From: an uncultured Clostridia bacterium
GTDB lineage: Bacteria; Bacillota; Clostridia; Lachnospirales; CAG-274
Direction of reading: 5' to 3'
DNA: 64,000 nt
Assembly: GCA_910579745.1 (NCBI GenBank)
Contig: CAJTVH010000003.1
Coordinates: 1 to 64,000 of the forward strand
Shown here: piece by piece, positions 18,164-28,222 of the stretch
Position numbering within the stretch: the stretch's first letter is position 1
Layout of the letters: every line of letters starts with the position of its first letter
Translations under genes and position numbers: made by a program
The notes under the pieces: generated by a model
Told to the model about the DNA's origin: nothing
Databases searched by the model: none
Seen by the model: only the letters and a program-made list of their open reading frames with translations

Positions 18164-20497
18164 CTACTTTTCAACAGCATATCCATACCGTAATTTCAAT
18201 CTTCCAAAAAAACCTTTATTTTTATAAAGTTCTTTTTTAAGTTTCAATACAAAACAAGAAAGAGCGTACTTTTCGTCTTTGCGAAGTTCCTTTCCTCCAA
18301 ATCTCACTTTATGAATTAAGGAAATAGCTCTTTCATATCTGTTTTTTGAGATTCCCCGAAACTTTCTGTCAACACTGTTCGTAAGTTCAAAAGGATGATT
18401 ATAATTTCCTTTAACCCCCGCATATTGTAAGGTTTTCTGAATTTCGTTAGCATATAAACAAACCAATTTTTCATTACATAACCGTTGTTCAAGTTTCTTT
18501 TTATATAAAATTCTAAGAGTACGCTGTGATTCCAAAATTAAATATAAGAAAAAACAAGTATATAAAATAAGCAATACTCCCACGGGAAACACTTCCCCAA
18601 AAGAAAGCCCTTTGTCTGTTTCCTCCTCATCGACATCTTCTCGCTCTCCGTCAATATCGTCAGAATCAACATCAACACCGTCATCATTTTGCTTTGAACT
18701 AACCTGATACGCTGGCTTTCCCTCAACAATTTGATTTGTATAAGTCTCAACATACATCCCCGGAACTACCTCAACAGGTACCCAGCCCACTCCGGATACA
18801 TATATCTCCGCCCAAGCGTGAGCGTTTTTATTTGTAAGTATAGCCGTAATCTCCCCATTTTCATTAGATACTGGCGTTTTTTCCTCCTGACAAAGATACC
18901 CTTCCACATAACGGGCCGGGTATCCCGCCGCTCTATATGCCATTACGGCGGCAGAAGCGTAATGCACCGCGTTGCCGCTCTTCGCCTCTGTCAAAAACCA
19001 CCGTATAAAATCTTTTCCTTTTCCCATAGCCGGCGGAAATTCCCTATATTGTGTTTCCTTGCGCAAAACAGTGCGGATTTGTGTTGTAATCTCATTAAAA
19101 TCCATATTCTCACCATTATTCTCAGGAAAAAACATTTTATATATCAGAGTTTTAAGCTCATAATCTATATCCATATACTTATCTTGAGCGAAATGGTGAT
19201 ATACCGACTCGACCCCCGTGTACTTCCTTTGTTCCTCCGTTTTTGGAAACTGTATCCATGGCTCTGTCATAATTCCGTCAGCGTTTGGAGCGTCAATCAC
19301 ATTTTCAAACTCATATTCACTTGCGCCAAAAATACCATCAGACTGTACTTGCCAGTCTTTTTTAGTTTCGGAACTTCCCCCACTCCACGAAACCACAGAA
19401 TAAGGAAGATACATAAACTTTCGATACGCCCCTTTATTTTCAATTTTAACTGTGTTGTATTCTTCGTCATATTCTTCTTCCTCCTCGCTCAGTTTGTTAT
19501 AAACAGAATACTGGGTCATAGGTGAAATTCCCTCTTGTTCAAGCCATTCCATAAGACCGTCATACTCATTTTGATAAGCCTCTTTATTAAGGGTTTTCCA
19601 TTCACCGCCTGTGTAAGTGCCGCCAACAAAACCTATAAGATATAAACTTTGAGGATAACTCATAGTAACCTTTAATGTAGTCTCATCACCTTTTAAAAGA
19701 CTATCCGCGTCTTTAAGCTCTCCTTTCGGAAGAGTATCTTCACCATACCTTATTTTTTCAATTTGCTTGCTTATTTCATCTTTCCATAAAGCTATACTTT
19801 CAGAACCGCTGTAACCTCTCGCCAAAAAAAAGATTCCCCCAAACATAATAAACGTAAGCGATATGCACACCACTCCGCCTATGCCTATTCTTCTCCTTGG
19901 GGTAAGTGAAAAAATAATAATACCTAAAATTCCGCATATCATACAAACCACGCTTATCAGCATAGACGAACGTCCCAAAATAAAACCAAAGAGCATCCCC
20001 GCTATAATAACGGTTATAACACATCCTCTCATCCTTTTTTTAACCAAAGTAAACAGCAGAGATGTTAAAGGAACCGCCGCAAGCGTCCAAAACACAATAG
20101 AATTAAATACACTGTCGCCGCCTACAGAAAACATTCGCCCATCTGTATCAAATCTAAAATTCCATAAAATAATAAACCTGTTCACAGCTCCAAGAAATCC
20201 TCTGACAGCGGCTAAGAAAAATATAAAAAAACACAACATACTTATAATATAAATACCAAAACTTAAAACTTTCTCAAATTTTTTAAATCTTTCTGAAATA
20301 TACCTTAATCCTAATATTAAAACGCACACACACATTAACACCCACAAAACTATAGAAGCATACATAACATCCCGAAGCGCCGAGAAAAATCCTAGCAGCA
20401 CAAAAAAAGTTAGCACAACTTCCGCTGTATTTCCAATATGATTATATTTATCATCATTTTTCTGTCTTAATAAATTTATTTTGCCTATTTTCGTCAT
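18164..20497 (-). CDS. Membrane protein with transglutaminase-like domain lacking the catalytic Cys (TgpA-like)
   Basis: The 777-residue protein has about seven hydrophobic segments in residues 25-235, an extracellular region, a transglutaminase-like core (about 450-590), a further membrane span near 640-660 and a basic cytoplasmic tail. This is the TgpA-type layout. The core motif normally GxCxHxA is GNAVHYAS, so residue 510, the expected nucleophilic Cys, is Ala. His560 (NAHAWAEIY) is kept. The expected Asp of GWxPxD is Glu576 (GWVPVEVVPG). The following RAAGYPARYVEGY is well conserved, so the fold is intact. It starts 16 bp after the DUF58 gene and is the last gene of the kinase-LRR-MoxR-DUF58 operon. 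Ligase or protease activity is doubtful; a scaffold or binding role is more likely. Confidence 0.88.
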   Translation of the reverse strand: MTKIGKINLLRQKNDDKYNHIGNTAEVVLTFFVLLGFFSALRDVMYASIVLWVLMCVCVLILGLRYISERFKKFEKVLSFGIYIISMLCFFIFFLAAVRGFLGAVNRFIILWNFRFDTDGRMFSVGGDSVFNSIVFWTLAAVPLTSLLFTLVKKRMRGCVITVIIAGMLFGFILGRSSMLISVVCMICGILGIIIFSLTPRRRIGIGGVVCISLTFIMFGGIFFLARGYSGSESIALWKDEISKQIEKIRYGEDTLPKGELKDADSLLKGDETTLKVTMSYPQSLYLIGFVGGTYTGGEWKTLNKEAYQNEYDGLMEWLEQEGISPMTQYSVYNKLSEEEEEYDEEYNTVKIENKGAYRKFMYLPYSVVSWSGGSSETKKDWQVQSDGIFGASEYEFENVIDAPNADGIMTEPWIQFPKTEEQRKYTGVESVYHHFAQDKYMDIDYELKTLIYKMFFPENNGENMDFNEITTQIRTVLRKETQYREFPPAMGKGKDFIRWFLTEAKSGNAVHYASAAVMAYRAAGYPARYVEGYLCQEEKTPVSNENGEITAILTNKNAHAWAEIYVSGVGWVPVEVVPGMYVETYTNQIVEGKPAYQVSSKQNDDGVDVDSDDIDGEREDVDEEETDKGLSFGEVFPVGVLLILYTCFFLYLILESQRTLRILYKKKLEQRLCNEKLVCLYANEIQKTLQYAGVKGNYNHPFELTNSVDRKFRGISKNRYERAISLIHKVRFGGKELRKDEKYALSCFVLKLKKELYKNKGFFGRLKLRYGYAVEK

Positions 20498-20513
20498 ACT
20501 TCCTCCGCGCCTT

Positions 20514-21689
20514 TTATAATACTATATTATGTATCCTATTCTGATAAGTATCAACATTTACAGGAATTATAGTATATCCGTTTCTGTCCATATATTCCAA
20601 ATCCCTGCCCTCAACCACATGAATAACCATAAGGTCAGCCCCGCTAGCCATTTGCTTGAGAGACTCCTCATCATAATTCGGGGTAATATATATTATTTTG
20701 GTATATTCATTTCTATAATTTCCTCGAAGAAACACAAATACAGAATTACTTCCGTCCTCCTCTTCCAAAATAGGTGTATAAAGAAGATTTTCAGCCATTT
20801 GTTCATGTGTTCCAAAAGAATTAACGGGAACAGTCTGAAGCTCCCTCATATAAATTCTTCCAACATTATGCTCAAGGCCCATTTCCATCATACTGTAGCT
20901 TAACGCTGCCGTAAGAGCCAAAACCCCGTTATTGCGTGAGTTTGAAATGAGTATATCGCCTGATTTTTTCATCATATCATAAAGAAGCAACGTATTATAA
21001 TTAGATGGACTTCCAAATTCCCTAACAATCATTTTATCAAGCTTTCCGGACAGCTTCCAGTGAATAGCGCTCATGCTGTCACCATCAATATAATCCCTTA
21101 AATCAGCTACCTCACTTACATCCTGCCCTTTTTTATATTGGTCATACAACTCTCCGAAACTCTTTGTTTCCGGACGCCGTGATAGCTCTGTATTCAAATG
21201 GAGTTCGGGCGGATATACCCTGACTTCTTTTTCTGCCATAATAGTTCCCTTCCATTTAAACAATCCCAGCATATCATAATAATTTATATTAGATATACTT
21301 ATTTTTAAAGCTCCGCAGTCATCCGCAGGAAGAGAATACTCAAATGTCATTAACTTTTCCTCTCCCGGCTGAAGATTCAATTCCACAATCTTTTTTTCAA
21401 CAAACATAAGATTTTCAAACACAACACTTACATAAATAATTCCTAAAGGTATCCTGTTATTCTTTTTCAAAGTAAATATAACAGGTATTGAGCTTCCCAT
21501 ACGGCATGTTTCTTTCGCCTCACACTTAATAGAAACCGAACGCATGGCGCAAAACTGTATAATTATCATCGTAAACGGTATTATAATCAAAACGCAAAGA
21601 AAAATCAAAGGTTCCTTTCTATCCGCCATAATATATGAAATTAAAGCCGCAAACACAATTATCATATATAATACTCTATTTTTCCACAT
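20514..21689 (-). CDS. DUF58 domain-containing protein
   Basis: The 391-residue protein has two hydrophobic helices near the N-terminus (residues 5-45). A beta-rich region follows, then the DUF58 signature DLRDYIDGDSMSAIHW (about residues 203-218) with KLSGKLDKMIVREFG. DUF58 proteins have a von Willebrand factor A-like fold, lacking a full MIDAS here as far as can be seen, and are almost always encoded next to a MoxR ATPase and often a TgpA-like transglutaminase. That is the case here: MoxR ends 48 bp upstream and the transglutaminase-like gene starts 16 bp downstream. The family probably serves as the MoxR client or partner at the membrane. Confidence 0.92.
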   Translation of the reverse strand: MWKNRVLYMIIVFAALISYIMADRKEPLIFLCVLIIIPFTMIIIQFCAMRSVSIKCEAKETCRMGSSIPVIFTLKKNNRIPLGIIYVSVVFENLMFVEKKIVELNLQPGEEKLMTFEYSLPADDCGALKISISNINYYDMLGLFKWKGTIMAEKEVRVYPPELHLNTELSRRPETKSFGELYDQYKKGQDVSEVADLRDYIDGDSMSAIHWKLSGKLDKMIVREFGSPSNYNTLLLYDMMKKSGDILISNSRNNGVLALTAALSYSMMEMGLEHNVGRIYMRELQTVPVNSFGTHEQMAENLLYTPILEEEDGSNSVFVFLRGNYRNEYTKIIYITPNYDEESLKQMASGADLMVIHVVEGRDLEYMDRNGYTIIPVNVDTYQNRIHNIVL

Positions 21690-21737
21690 AATCTGTCATC
21701 CTTACCGAGGTAACCCCTTTTAATAAAGATAATGCCC

Positions 21738-22679
21738 TTATTTCTTACTAAGCGAGGGTGCTTTCACATTGCCTATAATATCATTTAGAATATCCCTCGC
21801 TGTAATTCCCTCAATTTTAGCCTGTGGTTTCATTTCTAAACGATGAGCGCACACATCAATAAATACAGCCTGCACATCCTCAGGAATAACAAAATCTCGC
21901 TCGTTTAATATAGCCCTCGCTCTCGCCATATTAGAGAGAGCTTTCGCCCCCCTTGGACTAACGCCAAGCTCAACCATAGACGCCTTTCTTGTAGCCTCGC
22001 ATAAATCAGTAATATAATATAAAATCTCATCTGTCATTTTAATAGCATATAAATAATTTTGAATTTCTCTTATATCATCTTTTCCAATCATAGCACGTAC
22101 GTTATCAATATCGCCAATACCGTGTCTGCTTTTTAATATATCTACTTGATTTTCCCTTTCCGGGTACCCTATACTTAAACGCACCATAAAACGATCAAGC
22201 TGAGAATCGGGCAAAGCCTGGGTTCCAGCCGACCCATAATGATTTTGAGTAGCTATACATATAAAAGGTTTAGGCAAAATATGAGTAACTCCATCTACTG
22301 TAACATTGCCCTCTTCCATAACCTCTAAAAGAGCCGCTTGTGTTTTTGGGGAAGTACGGTTAATCTCGTCTCCTAAAAATAAATTACAATCCGCCGCTCC
22401 CGGCTTATAGTCGAACTCACCTGTATTTTTATTATATATACTGAAACCTGTAATATCGGAAGGCATTGTGTCAGGAGTAAACTGAACACGTTTATAGCTA
22501 AGTCCCAACGCTCTTGAAAAAGCTAACGCGAGTGTAGTTTTACCTACTCCCGGCGCGTCCTCTAAAAGTATATGTCCGCCGGCGTATATTGTCATAAGTA
22601 CTTTCTCAATAATATTGTCCTTGCCTATAAACACTTTTTTTATTTCTTTCATAATCTGCTCAGACTGTTCTATAATCAT
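21738..22679 (-). CDS. MoxR family AAA+ ATPase
   Basis: The 313-residue protein has a Walker A APGVGKT (residues 42-48), Walker B NLFLGDEINR (Asp104, Glu105), sensor CIATQNHYGSAGTQALPDSQLDRFM and arginine finger region, then the C-terminal lid with the SPRGAKAL motif. MoxR ATPases act as chaperones that activate partner complexes, commonly with vWA or DUF58 proteins. Its ATG overlaps the TGA of the giant LRR gene by four bases (ATGA), so translation is coupled. Confidence 0.95.
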   Translation of the reverse strand: MIIEQSEQIMKEIKKVFIGKDNIIEKVLMTIYAGGHILLEDAPGVGKTTLALAFSRALGLSYKRVQFTPDTMPSDITGFSIYNKNTGEFDYKPGAADCNLFLGDEINRTSPKTQAALLEVMEEGNVTVDGVTHILPKPFICIATQNHYGSAGTQALPDSQLDRFMVRLSIGYPERENQVDILKSRHGIGDIDNVRAMIGKDDIREIQNYLYAIKMTDEILYYITDLCEATRKASMVELGVSPRGAKALSNMARARAILNERDFVIPEDVQAVFIDVCAHRLEMKPQAKIEGITARDILNDIIGNVKAPSLSKK

Positions 22680-25600
22680 ATTTCCGCCCCTTCCCCATTT
22701 TCCGTACTATTTATTTCCGATAAGTCATCAAATCCCAATTCTTCATCATCAGTGGAATTTTCCTCAGAATCCTCTGTTTCTAAAGGCTCTTTCGGTTCCT
22801 CCATATCTTCTGATTCCTTATCTTTCTCAGGCTCTTTCGGTTCCTCCATATCTTCTGATTCCTTATCTTTCTCAGGCTCTTTCGGATTTTCATTAACGCC
22901 TTGTTTTTCGTCTTCCATCAAACTTCCCTCATTAGGAATTTTCTGTATATTATTTAAATTAAATTCTCCATCCGATAAAATGAAACGGTCTCCCGCCCCA
23001 TCAGAAACAGAATTTAAAATTTTTAAAGCGTTTTCCCTGCCCAAAAGTTCAGTCAGCTTATCTAAATACGCGAGGTATATAATATCACCGCTATCCCCAC
23101 TGTCTGGTACTTTTATAGAAAAATTAGTCGCCATCGTATTTAAGTCAATTATTCCTATTTCAGGAGGAACGGCTGAACGGAACTCTAACGCGGTAATACC
23201 CGTACAGCCGTTAAACGCTCCCTGTCCGACTTTTAGAACAGTTTCAGATAAATATATGTCTGTCAAAGATGAACAGTCTTTAAAAGCGTTTTCACCTATT
23301 TCCTCAAGATTCTCATATTTTCCCGGATGCCAGTTCGCTGATACGGCAAGAGATTTACATCCCTCATAAGCATTTTGCCCAATTCGTTTAAGACTTGAGA
23401 ACGCCTTGGCCGTTCCTCCCGTACGAATGAGCTTAGGACAGTTTTTAAAACAATCCTTAGGATATTCTTCCACAGCTCCGTAAACGCTGACATACATAAG
23501 ATTATCACATTCCGAGAAACAGCCCTCGCCTATTTCCGTAACAGAATCGGGAATAGACGGCTGTTTAAGAGAATCACAATTATAATAAGCGTATTCACCT
23601 ATACTTTTAAGAATTGTATATTTGTTTGAGATAAAGGCGTTAGTAAGAGCTGCGCAATTAGCGAAAGCCCTGTCCTCTACTTTTTCAAGACTATTATAAA
23701 TAATAGTGTTAATAGGAATGCCCACAAGATTTACACAATCGGCGAAACACTCCTCACCCAAACAATTTACTTGAGAACGAATTGTCACGGCGCTTGTGCC
23801 TTTAAGCCCAATACAGTTTTTGAACGCTCTTGTTCCGATTCTCGGCACAATACTTTTACTACTGCTTCCGATAATAACCGTTTCAAGTCCCTCACAGTCC
23901 ATAAAACACTCGTCGCCCCACTGGGGTATATCTCCGTATAAATAAACCGTTTTAAGATTATCACAGCCCACAAAGCACCTATTTCCCAAAATAACCTCTG
24001 AATCCTGCGATATTTCAATTCCGGTAAGTCCCTTACAGTTTTTAAACGCCTCATCAGCAATTTTGACCGTAGTCTTAGGCACTTTAAAATCCCCTGAGAA
24101 ATCAGGAGATACATCTGTTAAAACCCAGCTCCCGTCTTCGTTCTTTATATATGTCACGCCTTGTATAATTTCTTTATCGTCGTCAATCACACCAAGAATC
24201 GCCGCCGTCGTTCCGTCTCCGTATTCCTCGTCCAATATAGGTGTATACGCTGAGATGTAATCGCTGAGAATATCATCTTGTACCCATAAATGAATAAACG
24301 CCGACACCTCGTCTCCAAATACAAATTCACCAAGTTCTGTCGGTTCTTTTGAAAGCAAAGTTAAAACAGATAAATTTGAGCACTCCTCAAAACACCGATT
24401 CGGAATCTTTATCAAAGACTCTGGAAATTTAACGGTTGTCAAACTCTCACATTCCCCAAATGTCTTTTCTCCCATTTGAGATAAAACAGAGAGCTCAGAA
24501 AAATCCACAACCTCCAATGAATAACATTTAGCGAAAGCCTTAACACCAACAAATTTAAGAGTTTTCCTTATACGGTCCCCAAAAACAATGTCTGTTAAAT
24601 TTCTGCAGCCATAAAAACAATATCTGCTGATTGTTGTCAATTCTCCGTTTATATCAACCGTTTTCAGCATTACACAATCCCGAAAACACTCCTCATCCAT
24701 ATGTTTTAAAGTATCCGGTAATATAACGCTTTTTAAAGAAGAACAGCCGATAAACGCCTGCGCTCCTATTCTCGTCACCCCGCTCATATCCACAATATCG
24801 CTCATTGACGTACAATAGGCGAAAGCCCTGTCTCCTATAGCGGTTCCGACGTTTATACTTCTCTCTTTAAATTTTAAACTTTTACAATTATAAAAACACT
24901 CTTCGCTTATTTCCAAAATAGACGGAAACTCAGCGCTTACTAAATTAACACAATCATAAAACGCTCCTTTTCCTACTTTCTTAACTGACAAAGCCTTAAT
25001 CTCACGCAGATTTATACAGCCAAAAAATCCATAATCACCTATTTCCTCCAGCTTACTCTCATCGTTAAAACTTAGACTCTCAATACTTGAGCAATTTTTA
25101 AAACAACTTTCGCCAATTTTTTTAAGCTTATTGTCTTTAAACTCTATAGACGTTAATTCATCACAGTCCTCGCAAGCTTTATCAGCTAAATATACTGTAT
25201 TGGGACGCAAAATAAATTCTTCTATATCAGTCGGCACATTAAGCAATGTATAAACACCGTCAGATGATATTCCATATACAATACCATTTTCATATAAAAA
25301 ATCACTTAAAATATCATCAGGATAATATACATTCGCTTCCCCTGCCAATACTCCTGAAACATTTTTGGTATTGACAATAACAGTCTCAAGATTATTACAT
25401 CCCGTAAAAGCCTCGTTATTTATCTTTTTAACCGTTTTAGGTAAATACACAATTTCCAATTTATCACAGTAAGAAAAAGCGCCTTTTTCGATTTCAGTAG
25501 TTTTATCCATCACCTCAAATGACGTACATTCATCATCGTATACCTTAATCAGTGAATATTGTCGTTCGCCATTTTCATTTGTTATCCGATATTTAGCATT

Positions 25601-28222
25601 ACCGCTGTATATCAGGTTATCCTCGCCTCTAACAAGTAATTTTTCCGCCGTACCCTCTCCGTAAACAGGATCAAGCTTATTTTTCCAATCTACCATATAC
25701 TCATTATAACATTTTTCCGGAACATAAATTTTAATATTCGGTATATTTTCTCCATCGGTTCGTTCTCCGAATAAATTTTCCGATATAATAACAGAATCTC
25801 CTTTCAAAATAATAGACTCTATCTCATTTAAATCCACAAAGCATTCTCTTTTAAGTTCTGTTACCTCTTTAGGAATTTCTATCTCATACACACCCTCCGC
25901 TGAAACGAAAGCTCCGCTTCCTATAGCGGTAATTCCTGATGGAACGCTGTACTTTCCTGAAATATAAGGTGAAACTCCAGCGAGTGTTGATGTATTATCG
26001 CTGTATACCGCGATATTTCCATCAGCGTATTGGTAAAGACCTGCCTTTTCCTCAATTTCATTTCCCTGTTCATCTCTCACGCCGACTATAATGTCATTAT
26101 TTGATAAAGCGATAACCCAATTCTTACAAATAGTATCATAAGCCGAATCCTGTACTAATACTTTACCATTGTACCCTATACCGCTGACTCCGACTGGTAT
26201 ACTTTCACCACTAAAATAAATCTCATTTATAAAAGAGTCTTTAAAACAATCTTTTCCAAGCTTTATAACCGTATTAGGTATATTAAGAGTTTTTATGGCG
26301 CTTCCATTAAAAGCCCCGTCTCCAATCTCAATAATATCCTTTGACCATTCCCGAATCTCTGTTTTTCCCGATGGAACAGATAAAAGGGTTTTTCCATCTT
26401 TACTGTAAAGAACCCCGTCAATTACCTTATACACACCCGTTTCATACGCGCTGTACATACTCAAATTAGGAAAATTTCTCTGTAAACTTATATAATCAAT
26501 TTCCTTTACGCTTTCAGGAATATTTATAGAAACAACAGATTTATTCAGAGACTGAATTTTAATACTCGTCACACCCATAGGCACCTCAAAATTAGAGTTT
26601 ATACCCGTGTATTCTACAAGTACCTGATCGCCTGTATAATTATAAAAACCCTCGTTTTTAATTTCTCTTTTTATTTTGCACCCCTCAGGAACTTTCTCAA
26701 CAAAACTTATTAAATTGCGGGATTGATTTTCCGCCCAATTATTCATAGGATAATATACATAAGATTTATTATCTTGAAGATTATTGCCTAACACATAGCG
26801 AAATCCCGTAAGCATAGTAGTCAAAAAACCTGATGAGTCCTCCTCTGGAAATACAGTTACATAATAATTTCCCGACAACGTATTTCTAAAAGTATTTTGC
26901 AGCCTTGAATCTCCTAGATAAGCAATCATTCTGCCATAATCTTCCGTCAAATCAGCGGCAGCTCCGCTTGTCGGATATACCCGCGGGCTTATTTCTCCCA
27001 GGTTTCCTAAAATGCTTTCCGCGGGAGTTCCTGGATACACAGCCGAATAATATGTCCCATTTAAATACCCCCCATAGTAAAGCGTCACATAATTAGATAA
27101 AACCCTGTATTCAGCGCTTGTCGTCATCCCTTTATAATCAAAAACAGCCGCGAAAATTCCTATATTTTTTGTGGACATATTTACTGAATAACCATCATGC
27201 CCATAAGAAATTTCTTTACTGAAAGCCTTACCGTCTGAAAGAAATTCAGCTGTTACAGTAACCCCTTCGGATTTATAAGACTCTCCAAGATAAAATGTCC
27301 AGTCTTTTGGAGTACTTACTTTCAGTGAGATTAATTTTCCGTCATCCGTAACAATTGAGTCTCCGGGCTTCATTTGATCGTTTTCCCAGTCGGTAGGTTT
27401 ATTATTATTGTCCTCATTATTATCGCCGTTACTATTTCCGCCATTATTATTGTTATTATTTCCGTTATTATTTCCGCTGTTACTTCCTCCGTTAGAACCG
27501 CCGCCGCTTCCTCCGCCGCTGTTCCCTCCGCTTTCGCTTCCACTGTTATTTTCGCTGTTGTTATCGTTTGAAGCACTGTTGCCTTCGCCGCTATTGCCTG
27601 TTTTCCCATTTCCTCTTTCGCTTTCACGACCGCTCTTATTATTATCTTCATTATAGCCATTATCGCTGTCGCCTTCAATAACCTCAGTTTCGGCTACTGT
27701 ATCAGTCTTACTGTCGCTTACGGCGCTTTCCGCCGACGTACTATTGTTTGGGACAAAATTTAACCCTATACCATTTACCTCATCTGTTCCTGAAATTCCT
27801 ATGGCGTTTGGGTTCACCTGAGACGTATCTGATTTATTGTTTAATGAAAGATTAAGAGGATTTAAATTCTGAGAATCACTTAAATCATTCGGCATAAGAT
27901 TGTTTGGATTCATATTACCTCTCTCATCAGACCCTCCATACCGCTCATCATCCACCCGCGTAGCGTTTTGTCCGTCTTTATCAGAGCGAGCCTCTCCATC
28001 GTCTCCGTCATCCGCTAAATCAGAGGCCTTCCCGTCTCCGGCAACAAAATCATACTCATTACCGATAGAAATGTCATTCTCAAACCTCTCAAAATCCTGT
28101 GGATTAAAAACTTTATTAAGCCTTGAGGCATTCACCAAGACGGCAATTCCCGCTGTTACAATAAACATTCCCATTAGTCCAGCGATAAACGTTCTTTTTT
28201 TCTCTTTAAACAGCTTTTTCAT
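22676..28222 (-). CDS. Giant BspA-type leucine-rich-repeat surface protein
   Basis: The product has 1848 residues. Residues 1-30 contain a basic segment and hydrophobic helix (KKRTFIAGLMGMFIVTAGIAVLV), a signal anchor or signal peptide. Residues about 40-280 are acidic, low-complexity Ser/Asn/Gly/Glu linker with long Asn-Gly runs. Residues about 295-375 look like a bacterial Ig-like domain (GDSIVTDDGKLISLKVS onward). From about 520 to 1740 there are more than 20 LRR_5 (BspA/TpLRR) units of the form F.GC.nLk.V.lp..l..Ig..cF..C. The C-terminus has an acidic Pro/Glu tail with an exact tandem duplication of 15 residues. No LPXTG or SLH anchor is seen. LRR_5 proteins usually bind host or cell-surface ligands. 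It overlaps both neighbours by four bases. Confidence 0.9.
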   Translation of the reverse strand: MKKLFKEKKRTFIAGLMGMFIVTAGIAVLVNASRLNKVFNPQDFERFENDISIGNEYDFVAGDGKASDLADDGDDGEARSDKDGQNATRVDDERYGGSDERGNMNPNNLMPNDLSDSQNLNPLNLSLNNKSDTSQVNPNAIGISGTDEVNGIGLNFVPNNSTSAESAVSDSKTDTVAETEVIEGDSDNGYNEDNNKSGRESERGNGKTGNSGEGNSASNDNNSENNSGSESGGNSGGGSGGGSNGGSNSGNNNGNNNNNNGGNSNGDNNEDNNNKPTDWENDQMKPGDSIVTDDGKLISLKVSTPKDWTFYLGESYKSEGVTVTAEFLSDGKAFSKEISYGHDGYSVNMSTKNIGIFAAVFDYKGMTTSAEYRVLSNYVTLYYGGYLNGTYYSAVYPGTPAESILGNLGEISPRVYPTSGAAADLTEDYGRMIAYLGDSRLQNTFRNTLSGNYYVTVFPEEDSSGFLTTMLTGFRYVLGNNLQDNKSYVYYPMNNWAENQSRNLISFVEKVPEGCKIKREIKNEGFYNYTGDQVLVEYTGINSNFEVPMGVTSIKIQSLNKSVVSINIPESVKEIDYISLQRNFPNLSMYSAYETGVYKVIDGVLYSKDGKTLLSVPSGKTEIREWSKDIIEIGDGAFNGSAIKTLNIPNTVIKLGKDCFKDSFINEIYFSGESIPVGVSGIGYNGKVLVQDSAYDTICKNWVIALSNNDIIVGVRDEQGNEIEEKAGLYQYADGNIAVYSDNTSTLAGVSPYISGKYSVPSGITAIGSGAFVSAEGVYEIEIPKEVTELKRECFVDLNEIESIILKGDSVIISENLFGERTDGENIPNIKIYVPEKCYNEYMVDWKNKLDPVYGEGTAEKLLVRGEDNLIYSGNAKYRITNENGERQYSLIKVYDDECTSFEVMDKTTEIEKGAFSYCDKLEIVYLPKTVKKINNEAFTGCNNLETVIVNTKNVSGVLAGEANVYYPDDILSDFLYENGIVYGISSDGVYTLLNVPTDIEEFILRPNTVYLADKACEDCDELTSIEFKDNKLKKIGESCFKNCSSIESLSFNDESKLEEIGDYGFFGCINLREIKALSVKKVGKGAFYDCVNLVSAEFPSILEISEECFYNCKSLKFKERSINVGTAIGDRAFAYCTSMSDIVDMSGVTRIGAQAFIGCSSLKSVILPDTLKHMDEECFRDCVMLKTVDINGELTTISRYCFYGCRNLTDIVFGDRIRKTLKFVGVKAFAKCYSLEVVDFSELSVLSQMGEKTFGECESLTTVKFPESLIKIPNRCFEECSNLSVLTLLSKEPTELGEFVFGDEVSAFIHLWVQDDILSDYISAYTPILDEEYGDGTTAAILGVIDDDKEIIQGVTYIKNEDGSWVLTDVSPDFSGDFKVPKTTVKIADEAFKNCKGLTGIEISQDSEVILGNRCFVGCDNLKTVYLYGDIPQWGDECFMDCEGLETVIIGSSSKSIVPRIGTRAFKNCIGLKGTSAVTIRSQVNCLGEECFADCVNLVGIPINTIIYNSLEKVEDRAFANCAALTNAFISNKYTILKSIGEYAYYNCDSLKQPSIPDSVTEIGEGCFSECDNLMYVSVYGAVEEYPKDCFKNCPKLIRTGGTAKAFSSLKRIGQNAYEGCKSLAVSANWHPGKYENLEEIGENAFKDCSSLTDIYLSETVLKVGQGAFNGCTGITALEFRSAVPPEIGIIDLNTMATNFSIKVPDSGDSGDIIYLAYLDKLTELLGRENALKILNSVSDGAGDRFILSDGEFNLNNIQKIPNEGSLMEDEKQGVNENPKEPEKDKESEDMEEPKEPEKDKESEDMEEPKEPLETEDSEENSTDDEELGFDDLSEINSTENGEGAEI
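22785..22874 (-). repeat. Exact tandem duplication of 45 bp inside the LRR gene
   Basis: Two identical 45-base units (22785-22829 and 22830-22874) begin GGCTCTTTCGG and are followed by a partial third. They encode the acidic unit PEKDKESEDMEEPKE twice. Being in frame and identical, this is a likely site of copy-number change by slippage. Confidence 0.9.

Noticed and set aside
27370..27678. Overlapping frames with runs of Ala, Ile or Pro opposite the LRR gene
   Set aside because: They are antisense and alternate-frame shadows of the Asn/Gly/Ser low-complexity linker.
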